Source: UBA4416 sp040389965
GTDB lineage: Bacteria; Bacteroidota; Bacteroidia; B-17B0; Aurantibacillaceae
Length of the DNA stretch: 64,000 nt
Reading direction: 5' to 3'
Assembly (NCBI GenBank): GCA_040389965.1
Contig: JAZJZF010000039.1
Coordinates: 37,587-101,586 of the forward strand
Shown here: in pieces, positions 1 to 9,896 of the stretch
Numbering within the stretch: position 1 is the stretch's first letter
Layout of the letters: every line of letters begins with the position of its first letter
Made by a program: the position numbers and the translations under genes
Notes under the pieces: generated by a model
What the model was told of the DNA's origin: nothing
The model's database searches: none
Seen by the model: only the letters and a program-made list of their open reading frames with translations

Positions 1-1
1 A

Positions 2-3000
2 TGCTTTGGCAATAGCACGGGATCTGCTACAGTAACAGCCAGTGGCGGAACGGGTGCTTATACATATTTATGGTCGACCGCAGCAACAACATCTGTCATT
101 ACAGGCCAGCCGGCCGGCGTGAAAACCGTAACCGTAACCGATGCCAATAGTTGTAAAACAATTAATAGTGTTACTATTTCCCAGCCCGCTACAGCAGTAA
201 GTTCTGCTACAGCAGTCACCAATGTGTTATGCTTTGGTAATAGTACAGGATCCGCTACAGTAACAGCCAGTGGAGGAACAGGAGCTTATACGTATTTATG
301 GTCGACAGCAGCAACAACATCTGTAATCACAGGCCAGCCATTAGGTGTGAAGACTGTAACCGTAACCGATGCCAATAATTGTAAAACAACCAATAGTGTT
401 ACTATCACTCAACCATCCGCGTTAATTTTAAATGCGACGGCGAGTAATTCAATTGTTTGTTCAACAAGTTCCAGTACCTTGACAGCTACAGGAAGCGGTG
501 GCGCGGGAGCCTATACATATACATGGGTGGCCGGGCCGGCAACCAACACATTTGTGGTGAACCCCGTAACTGCAACTATTTATACGGTAAACAGTACCGA
601 TGCCAATAGTTGTGCCAAATCTACCACGGTAAGCATATCGGTAAATGCCTTGCCAACGATTGCGGTTAATAGCGGTACGCTCTGCAGTGGGAATGCGTTT
701 ACGATGATCCCGACAGGGGCCGCTACCTATATATTCAGCAGCGGTAGTGCCGTGGTTTCGCCCACTACTACCACTTCCTATAGCGTCACCGGTACAAGTG
801 CACTGGGTTGTGTATCATCCAACACGGCCGTAAGTTCAGTAACCGTTAGTATCTGTTCTCCTGCAGCAGCGCTGGATTTTGACGGTTCCAATGACCGGGT
901 GTCCATCGGTAGCGCGATAAATAGCATCCTCGATCCTTTAAATAAAATAACGGTAGAAGCATGGGTGAAGCCCTCTACTACCACGGGTCTTGGAGTGATC
1001 GCCGGAAATTACCATAATGCCGCAAATCAAATGCAGTTCCTGTTGAGGAGAGATCTTGATCAGTATGCATTCTGGGTAGATGACGGCACCGGTTTTAAAG
1101 TTGCGAACTCACTCCCGGCAAGCGTTGTTATTGGTACCTGGCAGCACGTAGCGGGCGTATGGGATGGCTCGAAATTAATGATCTACGTCAATGGCGTGTT
1201 GCATAGCACCACTACCGGTGTTACCGGATCCAGTTTTGCCTCGACGGCAAATCCCGTGATCATGGGATTCAATTCCCTCAATGAGAACTTTACGGGCAGC
1301 ATTGATGAAGTGCGGATTTGGACAAATGCCAGAACTATGTGTGAGATCAATACTTATAAAAGTTGTGAGATCCCAACCACTGCCACAGGCTTATTGGCAA
1401 ACTACCATTTCAACCAGGGCTTCGATTCCAATCCTAATCCTTCTGTAACGACCTTAACTGATGCCTCAGGAAATTCATATACCGGAACTCTTAGCAGTTT
1501 TGCACTAAACGGGCCTACATCCAACTGGATAGCACCGGGCGGAGTGGTTTCAGGATCTGTAACGCCTTTAACCCTTCCTACATCAACTCTTACTTCGAGC
1601 AACGTATTATGTAACGGCGGTACCGGAACAGCTTCTGTAGTTGCTTCCGGCGGAACACCGGCTTATACCTACTTTTGGTCTAACGCGGCAACTACTTCCA
1701 CTATTTCAGCAGTTGCAGGTGTCTATACAAACACCGTAACCGACGCTAACGGCTGTATAACAACCACTAGTGTTACTATCATTCAACCATCCGCGTTAGT
1801 TTTAAATGCGACGGCGAGTAATTCAATTGTTTGTTCGACAAGTTCCAGTACCCTGACAGCTACAGGAAGCGGCGGCACAGGAACCATCACCTATACGTGG
1901 GTATCCGGGCCTACAACCAACACCTTTGTAGTGAATCCTACAAGTACAACTATTTATACGGTAAACAGTACTGATGCCAATAGCTGCGCCAAATCTACTA
2001 CGGTTACCGTATCTGTGAACGCGTTGCCTGTTATCGCGGTAAATAGCGGTACGCTCTGCAGCGGCAACTCGTTTACAATGATCCCGACAGGCGCTGCTAC
2101 TTATACGTTCAGCAGCGGTAGCGCAGTTGTTTCGCCAACGATCACCACTTCTTACAGCGTAACAGGTACAAGTGCATTGGGTTGCGTTTCTTCTAATACA
2201 GCCGTGAGTAATGTAAACGTAAGTGTCTGTTCTCCGGCAGCGGCGCTGAACTTTGACGGAATAGATGATGCTGTCTCATTAGGTGCATTTGCCGTTAATG
2301 GTGCGGCTCCGAGAACGGTTGAATTTTGGATAAAAACACTGAACACCGGTTCTTTCCAAAATCCTTTCTCATCCGGAACAGCTAATAACAACCAGACATT
2401 TAATGTTAAAGTAACTCCTACAGGACAACTGGGTTTTATGGGTTTTAATAATGACAACTATCCATCGACCGGGACAATTATTGCCGATAACACTTATCAT
2501 CACATCGCTTTAGCATACGATGGCGCCAATGTGAAAGCTTATATTGATGGGGCCTACGAATGGACATTTGCAACTACACTTGCAACAACAGGGACAAATA
2601 ATTTTATCGGCAAATCCAATCATTTGGGTAATGAACAGTATTTCCAGGGGACTATTGATGAATTACGTGTTTGGAATGTAGCCCGTACTCAATGTGAACT
2701 CAATACCTATAAAAATTGTGAGATTCCAACGACAGCAACGGGCCTCATCGCAAACTACCATTTTAACCAGGGCTTTGATTCCAATCCTAACCCATCGGTT
2801 ACAACTTTAACAGATGCCTCAGGAAATTCATATACCGGAACTCTTAGCAGTTTCGCACTAAACGGGCCTACATCCAACTGGATAGCACCGGGTGGTGTGG
2901 TTTCAGGATCTGTAACACCTTTAACCCTTCCTACATCAACTCTTACTTCGAGCAACGTATTATGTAACGGCGGCACCGGAACAGCTACTGTAGTTGCTTC

Positions 3001-5848
3001 CAGCGGAACACCGGCTTATACCTACTTATGGTCTAACGCGGCAACTACTTTTACTATTTCAGCAATTGCAGGTGTTTATACAAACACTGTAACAGATGTT
3101 AATACCTGTTCTGTTACCAAAACAGTAACCATCACGCAGCCTACAGCCATTGCAACATCGACAGCGGCAACCAACATCTTATGTAACGGTGGCAGCACTG
3201 GTTCCGCAACCATTACCGCGAGTGGTGGAACAGGAGCTTATACGTATTTATGGTCGACAACGGCAACAACATCTGTTATCACAGGCGAAACAGCCGGCGT
3301 GAAAACTGTAACCGTAACTGATGCGAATGGATGTACAAAAACTAATACTGTTACTATTAATCAACCGGCAACTGCAGTAAGTTCTGCTACAGCTGTAACC
3401 AATGTGTTATGCTTTGGCAATAGTACAGGATCGGCAACAGTAACAGCCAGTGGCGGAACAGGAGCTTATACCTATTTATGGTCGACAGCAGCAACAACAT
3501 CTGTGATCACAGGCCAGCCATTAGGTGTGAGAACTGTAACCGTAACTGATGCCAATGGTTGTACTACTACCAATACGGTCACTATCACAGAACCGGCCAC
3601 AGCAGTAAGTTCTGCTACAGCCGTAACTAATGTGTTATGCTTTGGCAACAGTACGGGATCTGCTACAGTAACAGCCAGTGGCGGAACAGGAGCTTATACG
3701 TATGTATGGTCTAATGCAGCTACTACTTCGGTAATCACAGGTTTAACGGCCGGTGTAAAAACAGTTACTGTAACTGATGCCAATGGTTGTACAACTACCA
3801 ATACCGTAACTATTACGCAACCGGCTGCAGCTCTCACAGCTACTCAAACTCAAACCAATGCAACATGCGTGATACCTGCAATGGCTGCAGTGTCTGCAAG
3901 CGGCGGTACTTTGCCATATACTTATCTATGGTCTCCTTCGGGCGGAAATGCATCAACGTCTACAACAGTAACAGCAGGGAACTATACTTGTACAGTAACA
4001 GATGCGAATAACTGTTCGTTGGCAAATCCTTTCGCCATTACTGCAAATACCGTAGCTCCGGTAGTTGCCGTAAGCGGAAACACAGTCATCTGTGACGGAG
4101 CTTCTTCGGTGTTAACGGCAAGTGGCGCAAATACCTATACCTGGAGTACAGGCGCAACTACTACTACCATCAGTGTTAATCCGTCTTCCACAACAAACTA
4201 CTCGGTAACAGGAACAAATACGGTCAATGGTTGTACTCAGCTAATGACATATATGCTTACTGTAAATCCAAATCCAACAGTAACAGCAACACCAAGTAGT
4301 ACCGTTATTTGTAGCTCGCAAAGCGCAACGTTAACTGCCGGCGGCGCCACGTCTTATACATGGAGCACCGGAAGTAATACTTCCAGCATTGTGGTAACAC
4401 CATCAATAACTACCACTTATACTTTAAATGGAGACTTTGCTACAGGTTGCAGTAACACAACTTCTGTTTCCATAACAGTTGTAAATACTCCTACTGTGAC
4501 TGTTGCCTCCAGCAACTCTGTTATTTGTTCAGGAGCAACTTCTACGCTTACTGCAAGTGGTGCCATTACGTATTCATGGAGTACCGGCGCTACAGGAAAT
4601 ACCATTACTGTAAACCCTGCGACCAGTGCAACATATACTGTTAACGGAATGGTGCTTGCGGGGTGTAATAGCAATGGCACAACTAGTATTACCGTAAATC
4701 CGCTTCCAACTTTAACCATCACAGCAAGCCAGTCATCTGTATGCGCCGGAAATACAAGTACATTAACGGCAGGCGGAGCAACTACTTACACATGGAGTAC
4801 GGCTGCAATATCCCCAACGATTAGTGTATCTCCTTCAACAGTTTCTATATATACTGTAACAGCTACTGATGTCAATGGATGTGTAAATACTAAAACGCAA
4901 ACCATCAGCATCTATCCAACACCCCTTATGAATGTAAGCAGTTCGACTGCTTCGGTATGTACCGGCTTCAGCTCTACACTTACTGCAAGCGGCGTAAGTA
5001 CTTATACCTGGAGCACTGGTTCAAATAGTGCCGTGGTAAGTGTGAGTCCTGTAACAAATACTACTTATACTGTAAACGGAACGGATGTTAACGGCTGTAC
5101 AACAAACACCAACATTGCCATTGGCATAAGTGCCACGCCAACATTGGTTACAGTACCAGGTGCAACGGCTGTCTGCGAAGGTTCATCAGTAGATCTTAGT
5201 GTAAGCGGTGCGGTAAGTTACCTGTGGAGTACGGGATCAACCAATTCTTCTATTACAGTATCTCCGCCGGCTTCAACGATGTATTCTGTGACCGGTACTA
5301 ACGGCGCGGGATGTAACGCCAGTACAACAGTAAGTGTAACAATCTATATAAAACCAACAGTTAGTTTGGGTGCTGATATTGAAATAGGTTCGGGAACTGT
5401 TTACCAGTTTAATCCGGCACAAACAGGTGCGGTATCTTACACATGGTCTCCGGCTACTTACCTGAGTGCTACTAATATTCTTAATCCCACCACAACACCC
5501 GATGATGATATTACTTATATCCTGATGGTTTCGTCCGTAAATGGTTGCGTAGCCGGTGATACTATTTTTGTAAAAACATTGAAAGACCTGGTAATCGCCA
5601 ATTACATGAGTCCTAACGACGATGGACAAAACGATACCTGGAAAGTAAGTGTTCCGTCACTCATTAAAGATTATAGTATTGCCATTATTGATAGCTATGG
5701 TAAAACTGTTTACAGTAAAACAGATAATTACAGCAACGACTTCGATGGTAAACTTGGCGGACAGGATCTTCCCGATGGTGTTTACTATTATTTTATTAAA
5801 GACGGAAACACTACTAAATATAAAGGAAGCATCACATTAACGAAATAA
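2..5848 (+). CDS. SprB-repeat/LamG giant surface adhesin with gliding-motility C-terminal domain (5' end outside window)
   Basis: The reading frame is open from base 2, so the start and signal peptide lie upstream; an internal Met at 119 is not the start. Visible order: SprB-type repeats (2-415), an Ig/PKD-like segment, a LamG/concanavalin-like domain (about 866-1545), another SprB repeat, a second Ig-like plus LamG copy (about 1790-2920), four SprB-type repeats (to about 4050), about six Ig-like repeats of some 80 residues with a TYTWSTG-type core, then a CHU_C/type-B sorting domain (about 5590-5848, core SPNDDGQNDTW). Such proteins cross the outer membrane by the type IX system and serve as surface adhesins, in some species for gliding. 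Type-B substrates usually need a PorP/SprF partner, and one follows 39 bp downstream. The sequence is Thr/Ser/Ala-rich with regularly spaced Cys. Ligand specificity cannot be read. Confidence 0.9.
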   Translation, partial: CFGNSTGSATVTASGGTGAYTYLWSTAATTSVITGQPAGVKTVTVTDANSCKTINSVTISQPATAVSSATAVTNVLCFGNSTGSATVTASGGTGAYTYLWSTAATTSVITGQPLGVKTVTVTDANNCKTTNSVTITQPSALILNATASNSIVCSTSSSTLTATGSGGAGAYTYTWVAGPATNTFVVNPVTATIYTVNSTDANSCAKSTTVSISVNALPTIAVNSGTLCSGNAFTMIPTGAATYIFSSGSAVVSPTTTTSYSVTGTSALGCVSSNTAVSSVTVSICSPAAALDFDGSNDRVSIGSAINSILDPLNKITVEAWVKPSTTTGLGVIAGNYHNAANQMQFLLRRDLDQYAFWVDDGTGFKVANSLPASVVIGTWQHVAGVWDGSKLMIYVNGVLHSTTTGVTGSSFASTANPVIMGFNSLNENFTGSIDEVRIWTNARTMCEINTYKSCEIPTTATGLLANYHFNQGFDSNPNPSVTTLTDASGNSYTGTLSSFALNGPTSNWIAPGGVVSGSVTPLTLPTSTLTSSNVLCNGGTGTASVVASGGTPAYTYFWSNAATTSTISAVAGVYTNTVTDANGCITTTSVTIIQPSALVLNATASNSIVCSTSSSTLTATGSGGTGTITYTWVSGPTTNTFVVNPTSTTIYTVNSTDANSCAKSTTVTVSVNALPVIAVNSGTLCSGNSFTMIPTGAATYTFSSGSAVVSPTITTSYSVTGTSALGCVSSNTAVSNVNVSVCSPAAALNFDGIDDAVSLGAFAVNGAAPRTVEFWIKTLNTGSFQNPFSSGTANNNQTFNVKVTPTGQLGFMGFNNDNYPSTGTIIADNTYHHIALAYDGANVKAYIDGAYEWTFATTLATTGTNNFIGKSNHLGNEQYFQGTIDELRVWNVARTQCELNTYKNCEIPTTATGLIANYHFNQGFDSNPNPSVTTLTDASGNSYTGTLSSFALNGPTSNWIAPGGVVSGSVTPLTLPTSTLTSSNVLCNGGTGTATVVASSGTPAYTYLWSNAATTFTISAIAGVYTNTVTDVNTCSVTKTVTITQPTAIATSTAATNILCNGGSTGSATITASGGTGAYTYLWSTTATTSVITGETAGVKTVTVTDANGCTKTNTVTINQPATAVSSATAVTNVLCFGNSTGSATVTASGGTGAYTYLWSTAATTSVITGQPLGVRTVTVTDANGCTTTNTVTITEPATAVSSATAVTNVLCFGNSTGSATVTASGGTGAYTYVWSNAATTSVITGLTAGVKTVTVTDANGCTTTNTVTITQPAAALTATQTQTNATCVIPAMAAVSASGGTLPYTYLWSPSGGNASTSTTVTAGNYTCTVTDANNCSLANPFAITANTVAPVVAVSGNTVICDGASSVLTASGANTYTWSTGATTTTISVNPSSTTNYSVTGTNTVNGCTQLMTYMLTVNPNPTVTATPSSTVICSSQSATLTAGGATSYTWSTGSNTSSIVVTPSITTTYTLNGDFATGCSNTTSVSITVVNTPTVTVASSNSVICSGATSTLTASGAITYSWSTGATGNTITVNPATSATYTVNGMVLAGCNSNGTTSITVNPLPTLTITASQSSVCAGNTSTLTAGGATTYTWSTAAISPTISVSPSTVSIYTVTATDVNGCVNTKTQTISIYPTPLMNVSSSTASVCTGFSSTLTASGVSTYTWSTGSNSAVVSVSPVTNTTYTVNGTDVNGCTTNTNIAIGISATPTLVTVPGATAVCEGSSVDLSVSGAVSYLWSTGSTNSSITVSPPASTMYSVTGTNGAGCNASTTVSVTIYIKPTVSLGADIEIGSGTVYQFNPAQTGAVSYTWSPATYLSATNILNPTTTPDDDITYILMVSSVNGCVAGDTIFVKTLKDLVIANYMSPNDDGQNDTWKVSVPSLIKDYSIAIIDSYGKTVYSKTDNYSNDFDGKLGGQDLPDGVYYYFIKDGNTTKYKGSITLTK
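411..1740 (+). repeat. Intragenic cassette, copy 1 (Ig-like + LamG + SprB)
   Basis: This block of the adhesin recurs at 1785-3093. The outer parts (about 411-860 and 1340-1740) are almost identical in nucleotide sequence to copy 2, while the LamG core (about 890-1330) is clearly diverged. The offset is 1374 bp at the left flank and 1353 bp at the right flank, so the cores differ in length by 21 bp. Confidence 0.8.
1785..3093 (+). repeat. Intragenic cassette, copy 2 (Ig-like + LamG + SprB)
   Basis: Second copy of the block at 411-1740. Near-identical flanks surround a different LamG core (about 2260-2690), which fits either selective homogenisation of the flanks or replacement of the core by recombination. 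Confidence 0.8.
3143..3823 (+). repeat. Three tandem SprB repeat units (225-228 bp each)
   Basis: Units start at 3143, 3368 and 3596 and encode 75, 76 and 76 residues. Each has the core CFGNSTGSAT or CNGGSTGSAT followed by ASGGTGAYTY and TVTDANGC. Units 2 and 3 are nearly identical in DNA and match the units at the left edge of the window. A more diverged unit follows at 3824. Confidence 0.85.
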
Positions 5849-5887
5849 GAAATTGTATTACCTGAAAGAAAACGTTAAAAAATAAAC

Positions 5888-7279
5888 ATGAAAAAAATCA
5901 TTTTTTACTTACTGTCGGTTTTTACCTTAATCATAGGAAAAACGACAACAGCCCAGCAGAGCAGTCTGTTCAATACTTACAGCCTCGACCCTTTGCAACT
6001 TAATATTGCTTATGCCGGTGCAGGATGTACCGAAGCCAATATACACTACCGTACCCAATGGATTGGAATGAAAGAGAGTCCAAAAGTATTGCAACTCAAT
6101 GCGCATACTGCTTTGGGAAAAAGTAACGGACTGGCTTTACGGGTTAACTCTCAAACGCAGGGTTTATTGAACACCATGCAGGCAACTATAGGTTATGCTT
6201 ACAGGTTTAGTATTAACCAAACAACCAGGATACATCTTGGGATTGGAGTGGGTTGGTCGCAAGCTGCTCTTAACAGCCAGAAAGCAGTAGTGATGGATGC
6301 TAATGATGCCAGCCTGAGTACTAATCGTCAAACAGCCAATGGCTTTGATTCAGAGTTTGGTGCAATGCTCGTAGGAGATAAAATGAAAGCAGGTGTTTCG
6401 GTATTACATTTATATAACACTAATCCAAGCTTTGCAGGAAGCAGTTATAAAACGCTTCCCCAGTTCAATACACAAATTTCGTATACATTTAATAAAGGAA
6501 AAAAAGTGGAGATTGAGCCGTGGTTGCTAGACCGCTACACGCTTAAAGGAGATAATGTGGTGGAAGGAATTCTTAATTTTAATTTCCTGAAAACAATTAC
6601 TGTAGGGGCAGGCTACAGAACAAACTATGGTGTTATTGCCCTGGTAGGCGCTAAAATTGCAAATATTAAACTGGCGTATAGCTTTGATTACGGTGCTTCA
6701 AAAAATGCCGTTAATTTAGGATCTTCACATCAGGTGATGTTAGGTTTCACTTTGTGTAAAGCCCATAAGCCTGTAAAACCGGCCGAAGAACCTGTGGCTA
6801 AAACAACACCTACTCCGGAAGTATTGCCTGTGGTAGAAGCTATAAATGAAGAGCCTGTGAAAGAACAAGTCGCTGTAAAAGAAGAACCAAAAAAAGAGGA
6901 GCCGAAAAAAGAAGAAGTGAAAGAAGATATTCTTGCTAAAATGAATATTATCGCTGACGGTGTGATCTTTGAATTAAACAAATCTAAACTGGGAGAAGAG
7001 GGTTTGAAAAAACTGCAAGAGATCGCTGCCCTTATGAAAAAAGATCCTGAGTTAAAAATAAATATTGTAGGGCATACCTGTAACAAAGGTACGGATGAAG
7101 TGAATAGCCTCTTATCGATACGACGTGCTACTTATGTGAGAAATGAGTTAGTGAAATACGGCGCTGATCCTCAGAAAATAGACCGAAGCAAAGGCGTTGG
7201 CTCAGAAAATGCGATCTACGATAATAACTCGGAGCTGCAAAGCAAAAACAGAACCATTCGGTTTGAACACTCCAAATAA
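5888..7279 (+). CDS. PorP/SprF-family T9SS outer-membrane protein fused to an OmpA-like domain
   Basis: The 463-residue protein has a signal peptide ending near TTTAQQ. A PorP/SprF beta-barrel follows (about residues 23-292), opening with the family hallmarks SLFNTYSLDPLQLNIAYAG and YRTQWIG. A Pro/Glu/Lys-rich linker (about 296-345) leads to an OmpA-type C-terminal domain (about 352-463). PorP/SprF proteins work with individual type-B T9SS substrates, so this is the likely partner of the adhesin ending 39 bp upstream. Stand-alone members are usually a little over 300 residues; the OmpA tail suggests added peptidoglycan anchoring. In that tail the usual GHTD reads GHTC, so a ligand-binding Asp is replaced by Cys, while the later Arg (SIRRA) is kept. 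Confidence 0.88.
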   Translation: MKKIIFYLLSVFTLIIGKTTTAQQSSLFNTYSLDPLQLNIAYAGAGCTEANIHYRTQWIGMKESPKVLQLNAHTALGKSNGLALRVNSQTQGLLNTMQATIGYAYRFSINQTTRIHLGIGVGWSQAALNSQKAVVMDANDASLSTNRQTANGFDSEFGAMLVGDKMKAGVSVLHLYNTNPSFAGSSYKTLPQFNTQISYTFNKGKKVEIEPWLLDRYTLKGDNVVEGILNFNFLKTITVGAGYRTNYGVIALVGAKIANIKLAYSFDYGASKNAVNLGSSHQVMLGFTLCKAHKPVKPAEEPVAKTTPTPEVLPVVEAINEEPVKEQVAVKEEPKKEEPKKEEVKEDILAKMNIIADGVIFELNKSKLGEEGLKKLQEIAALMKKDPELKINIVGHTCNKGTDEVNSLLSIRRATYVRNELVKYGADPQKIDRSKGVGSENAIYDNNSELQSKNRTIRFEHSK

Positions 7280-7299
7280 AAGAAAAAGAAATTCATAAA

Positions 7300-7336
7300 A
7301 AAAGCTATGCAAACTGCATAGCTTTTATTTTTTTTG
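7300..7336 (+). terminator. Rho-independent terminator after the adhesin/PorP-OmpA pair
   Basis: A perfect 11-bp stem (7300-7310 with 7316-7326, AAAAGCTATGC / GCATAGCTTTT) and 5-nt loop is followed by a T-rich tract. It separates the first surface module from the Kelch module. Confidence 0.85.
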
Positions 7337-7479
7337 GTATTACTAGTGATGGCCCATGCTCGCATCACATTTTTCCATCTGTATATGATTTTTAAATTTT
7401 TAATTTAGATTGGTTTTTTGGGAATAATTTCTTACTTTTAACATAATGTAATTCTACATCCCTATGTTAAATTACGATT

Positions 7480-9429
7480 ATGAAGGCTGTTTTAAAAATG
7501 AGTATTGTCTTTGTGGCTTTTCATTTGAAAAGCTATTCTCAAACCATACTTACTACAAGCATTACCGCATTAGGGCCTACCACTGTATGTGCCCCTGCAA
7601 CAGTTAATTTGTCAGTGACAACCGCATCATCCTCTGCAACCGGAGGTGTATGGAACAGAAAGACTGATTACCCGAATATCTGTACTGAGCCTGCCGGATT
7701 TTCTATAAATAATAAGGGTTATATCGGAGGTGGTATGGCCATGGTGGGATCAGCATTACTAACTGATTTTTGGGAATACGACCCGGTTACAGATATATGG
7801 ACTCAGAAAGCCAATATGCCTGGCCGTAGAGCTGCTTTAGGCTTTAATATAGGGTCTAAGGGTTATATTTGTTTTGGACTCTTAAATAGCGGAGGCACAT
7901 CAATTAGTAATCAATTATTTGAGTATGATCCTGTAAGTAATATCTGGACTCAAAAAACTCCTTTTCCTGTAAATCCCCGTTTAAAAGCTGTTGGTTTTTC
8001 AATTAATAATAAAGGATATGTTGGTACCGGAAGAGATAATTTCAGCGTTTACTATGATGATTTTTGGGAATATGATCCGATTACAGATACATGGATACAA
8101 AAAGCGAATGTACCCGGAGGCCTTCGTGAAGCAGCTGTTGGATTTGGAATTAATAATAAGGGATATATCGGAACAGGATGGAACTTTACTCAATGGGGTA
8201 ATACAAGAGATTTTTGGGAGTATGATCCTGTTACGAATCTATGGACGCAAAAAGCTAACTTTGGAGGCCAGGCACGCGCGGGTGCTTTAGGTTTTAGTAT
8301 TGGATGTAAAGGATATTTAGGAGTCGGAGGTGCTGGTGGCATCTTTTATCATGATTTCTGGCGATACGATCCTGTAACAAATGTCTGGACCCAGAAACAA
8401 AGTTTTCCGGTTATAACACAGCTTCTAAACCAAAGCGGAATTAGCTTTAGTATTCAGGATAAAGGTTATTTTTTTTATCCATTCTCGGCTGTATCACTTA
8501 CTACAATGGAGTATACGCCGGCTTTTTCCAGCACCTGGAGTACAGGCACAATTACTCCGGCTATTACTGCAAGCGTAAGTGGAACTTATTCGGTATCTAT
8601 CAACAGCGAAACATGCTTCACATCAACCGCTTCTATAGATGTTGTTATTAATGATCCGGTAGCACCCGTTACTGGTTTTACTTACCCTTCGCCACTTTGC
8701 CTTTCGGGGACTGGCCCCTTACCAATACTTGATCCGGGCTTCACATCAGGTGGTATTTTTTCGGGCGCAGGAACTAGCCTTGATGGGAATACCGGGAAGT
8801 TACATCTTCAGAATACGGGGGCAGGAACATATACCGTTATATATGCAGTAAATGCCTCAAGTTGCACACTGGCAGGAACAAGTTCTGTTTCAGTGAATAT
8901 CTATCAAAATCCTTTCTTATCAGTAAGTACAAATACGACTATAATATTGGGAGAGAATGCAAGCCTTACTGCAACCAGCAGCGCCAATACCTATACTTGG
9001 TTTCCTTCCGCAGGTTTAAGCTGTGTGAATTGTGCAAATCCATTAGCAACACCTGCAGAAACACAATTTTACTGTGTTCAAACAACGGATGGTATATGCA
9101 CAAACTCAGCTTGTGTGACCGTTAATGTTGAACTTCCCTGCTCTGAAAACTCTGATTTTTCAGTGCCTAATGCATTTTCTCCCAATGGAGATGGAAAGAA
9201 TGATATATTTTGCGCGCAGGGAAGTAACCGTTACCTAACCTATTTCAGTTTAAGCATTTTTGATCGCTGGGGAGAAAAACTATTTGAAACGTCTGATTTT
9301 GATTCATGTTGGGATGGCACCTATAAAGGCAAACTTTTAAATCCGGATGTGTTTGTTTATTATATCAAAGCCATGTGTGGTGAAAGAAAAGAAATTGTAA
9401 AAAAGGGAAATGTTACACTTATAAAATGA
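7480..9429 (+). CDS. Kelch-repeat surface protein with gliding-motility-associated C-terminal domain
   Basis: The 649-residue protein starts with a signal peptide (cleavage near KSYSQ). Residues about 53-345 form roughly six Kelch-type blades, each with a GFSINNKGYIG-like strand and a WEYDPVTDIWTQK-like strand, predicting a beta-propeller. Ig/PKD-like segments follow (about 345-555). The end is a CHU_C/type-B sorting domain with VPNAFSPNGDGKNDIF and FDRWGEKLFET. It should be exported by the type IX system and displayed on the surface as an adhesin or glycan-binding protein. It begins 200 bp after a terminator and is followed by a DUF4907 gene and a PorP/SprF gene, a common module layout. The ligand is unknown. 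Confidence 0.88.
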   Translation: MKAVLKMSIVFVAFHLKSYSQTILTTSITALGPTTVCAPATVNLSVTTASSSATGGVWNRKTDYPNICTEPAGFSINNKGYIGGGMAMVGSALLTDFWEYDPVTDIWTQKANMPGRRAALGFNIGSKGYICFGLLNSGGTSISNQLFEYDPVSNIWTQKTPFPVNPRLKAVGFSINNKGYVGTGRDNFSVYYDDFWEYDPITDTWIQKANVPGGLREAAVGFGINNKGYIGTGWNFTQWGNTRDFWEYDPVTNLWTQKANFGGQARAGALGFSIGCKGYLGVGGAGGIFYHDFWRYDPVTNVWTQKQSFPVITQLLNQSGISFSIQDKGYFFYPFSAVSLTTMEYTPAFSSTWSTGTITPAITASVSGTYSVSINSETCFTSTASIDVVINDPVAPVTGFTYPSPLCLSGTGPLPILDPGFTSGGIFSGAGTSLDGNTGKLHLQNTGAGTYTVIYAVNASSCTLAGTSSVSVNIYQNPFLSVSTNTTIILGENASLTATSSANTYTWFPSAGLSCVNCANPLATPAETQFYCVQTTDGICTNSACVTVNVELPCSENSDFSVPNAFSPNGDGKNDIFCAQGSNRYLTYFSLSIFDRWGEKLFETSDFDSCWDGTYKGKLLNPDVFVYYIKAMCGERKEIVKKGNVTLIK

Positions 9430-9522
9430 TACATAAACTAAAACTCAAATTCTGCGTTTTTTCAGAATTGATGTATGAGTGGCAGATTTTGGATTAAGAA
9501 AATTAACAGATATGTTCTTGAA

Positions 9523-9873
9523 ATGAATAAAACGACTATACTACTGATTGCTTTTTTTGCGGTTAATGTACTGAAAGCGCAACAAGTCACCCAACAGGAA
9601 ACTAAGTTTCCCGACGCAAAAACCATGAGCAATAAAAACCTGACCTATAGTGTGATCTCATCTCCCGGGAGCACATTTGGTTATGATATTTTTGCGGACA
9701 GTAAATTACTGATTCATCAGCCTTCTGTTCCCGGTTTAACAGGTAATGTGGGCTTTAGAACAAAACAATCTGCTGAGAAAATTGCGTTGCTGGTAATCGA
9801 GAAAATCAGGAAAGGTGAAATGCCTCCTTCTGTTACAGAAAAGGAGATGAGAGATTTAAAAGCTATTCCATGA
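9523..9873 (+). CDS. DUF4907-like secreted small protein
   Basis: The start at 9523 gives a clean signal peptide (MNKTTILLIAFFAVNVLKAQ); a Met 48 bases upstream would put charged residues before it. The mature part is about 95 residues, with the pattern YDIFADSKLLIHQPSVPG, a GFRTKQSAEKIALLV helix and a C-terminal PPSVTEKEM segment. This resembles, from memory, DUF4907, small Bacteroidota proteins found beside Kelch/CHU_C proteins and PorP/SprF genes. It lies between exactly those two genes (93 bp after the Kelch gene, 23 bp before PorP). The function is unknown; a periplasmic helper in assembly or secretion is an inference from position only. Confidence 0.65.
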   Translation: MNKTTILLIAFFAVNVLKAQQVTQQETKFPDAKTMSNKNLTYSVISSPGSTFGYDIFADSKLLIHQPSVPGLTGNVGFRTKQSAEKIALLVIEKIRKGEMPPSVTEKEMRDLKAIP

Positions 9874-9896
9874 TTAAATAATTTTAAACCGTTATT

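Noticed and set aside
778..2976. Minus-strand open frames of 66-101 residues within the adhesin
   Set aside because: They are shadows of the repetitive plus-strand coding sequence; two are nearly identical only because the adhesin cassette is duplicated.
7343..7378. Minus-strand 11-residue frame MEKCDASMGHH
   Set aside because: Looks like the tail of a Cys/His protein and resembles the slyD end by chance; no upstream coding sequence supports a gene or clear pseudogene.
9448..9469. Weak hairpin AATTCTG / CAGAATT after the Kelch gene
   Set aside because: Only 7 bp, A/T-rich and without a following T-run; the three genes of the module are probably co-transcribed.
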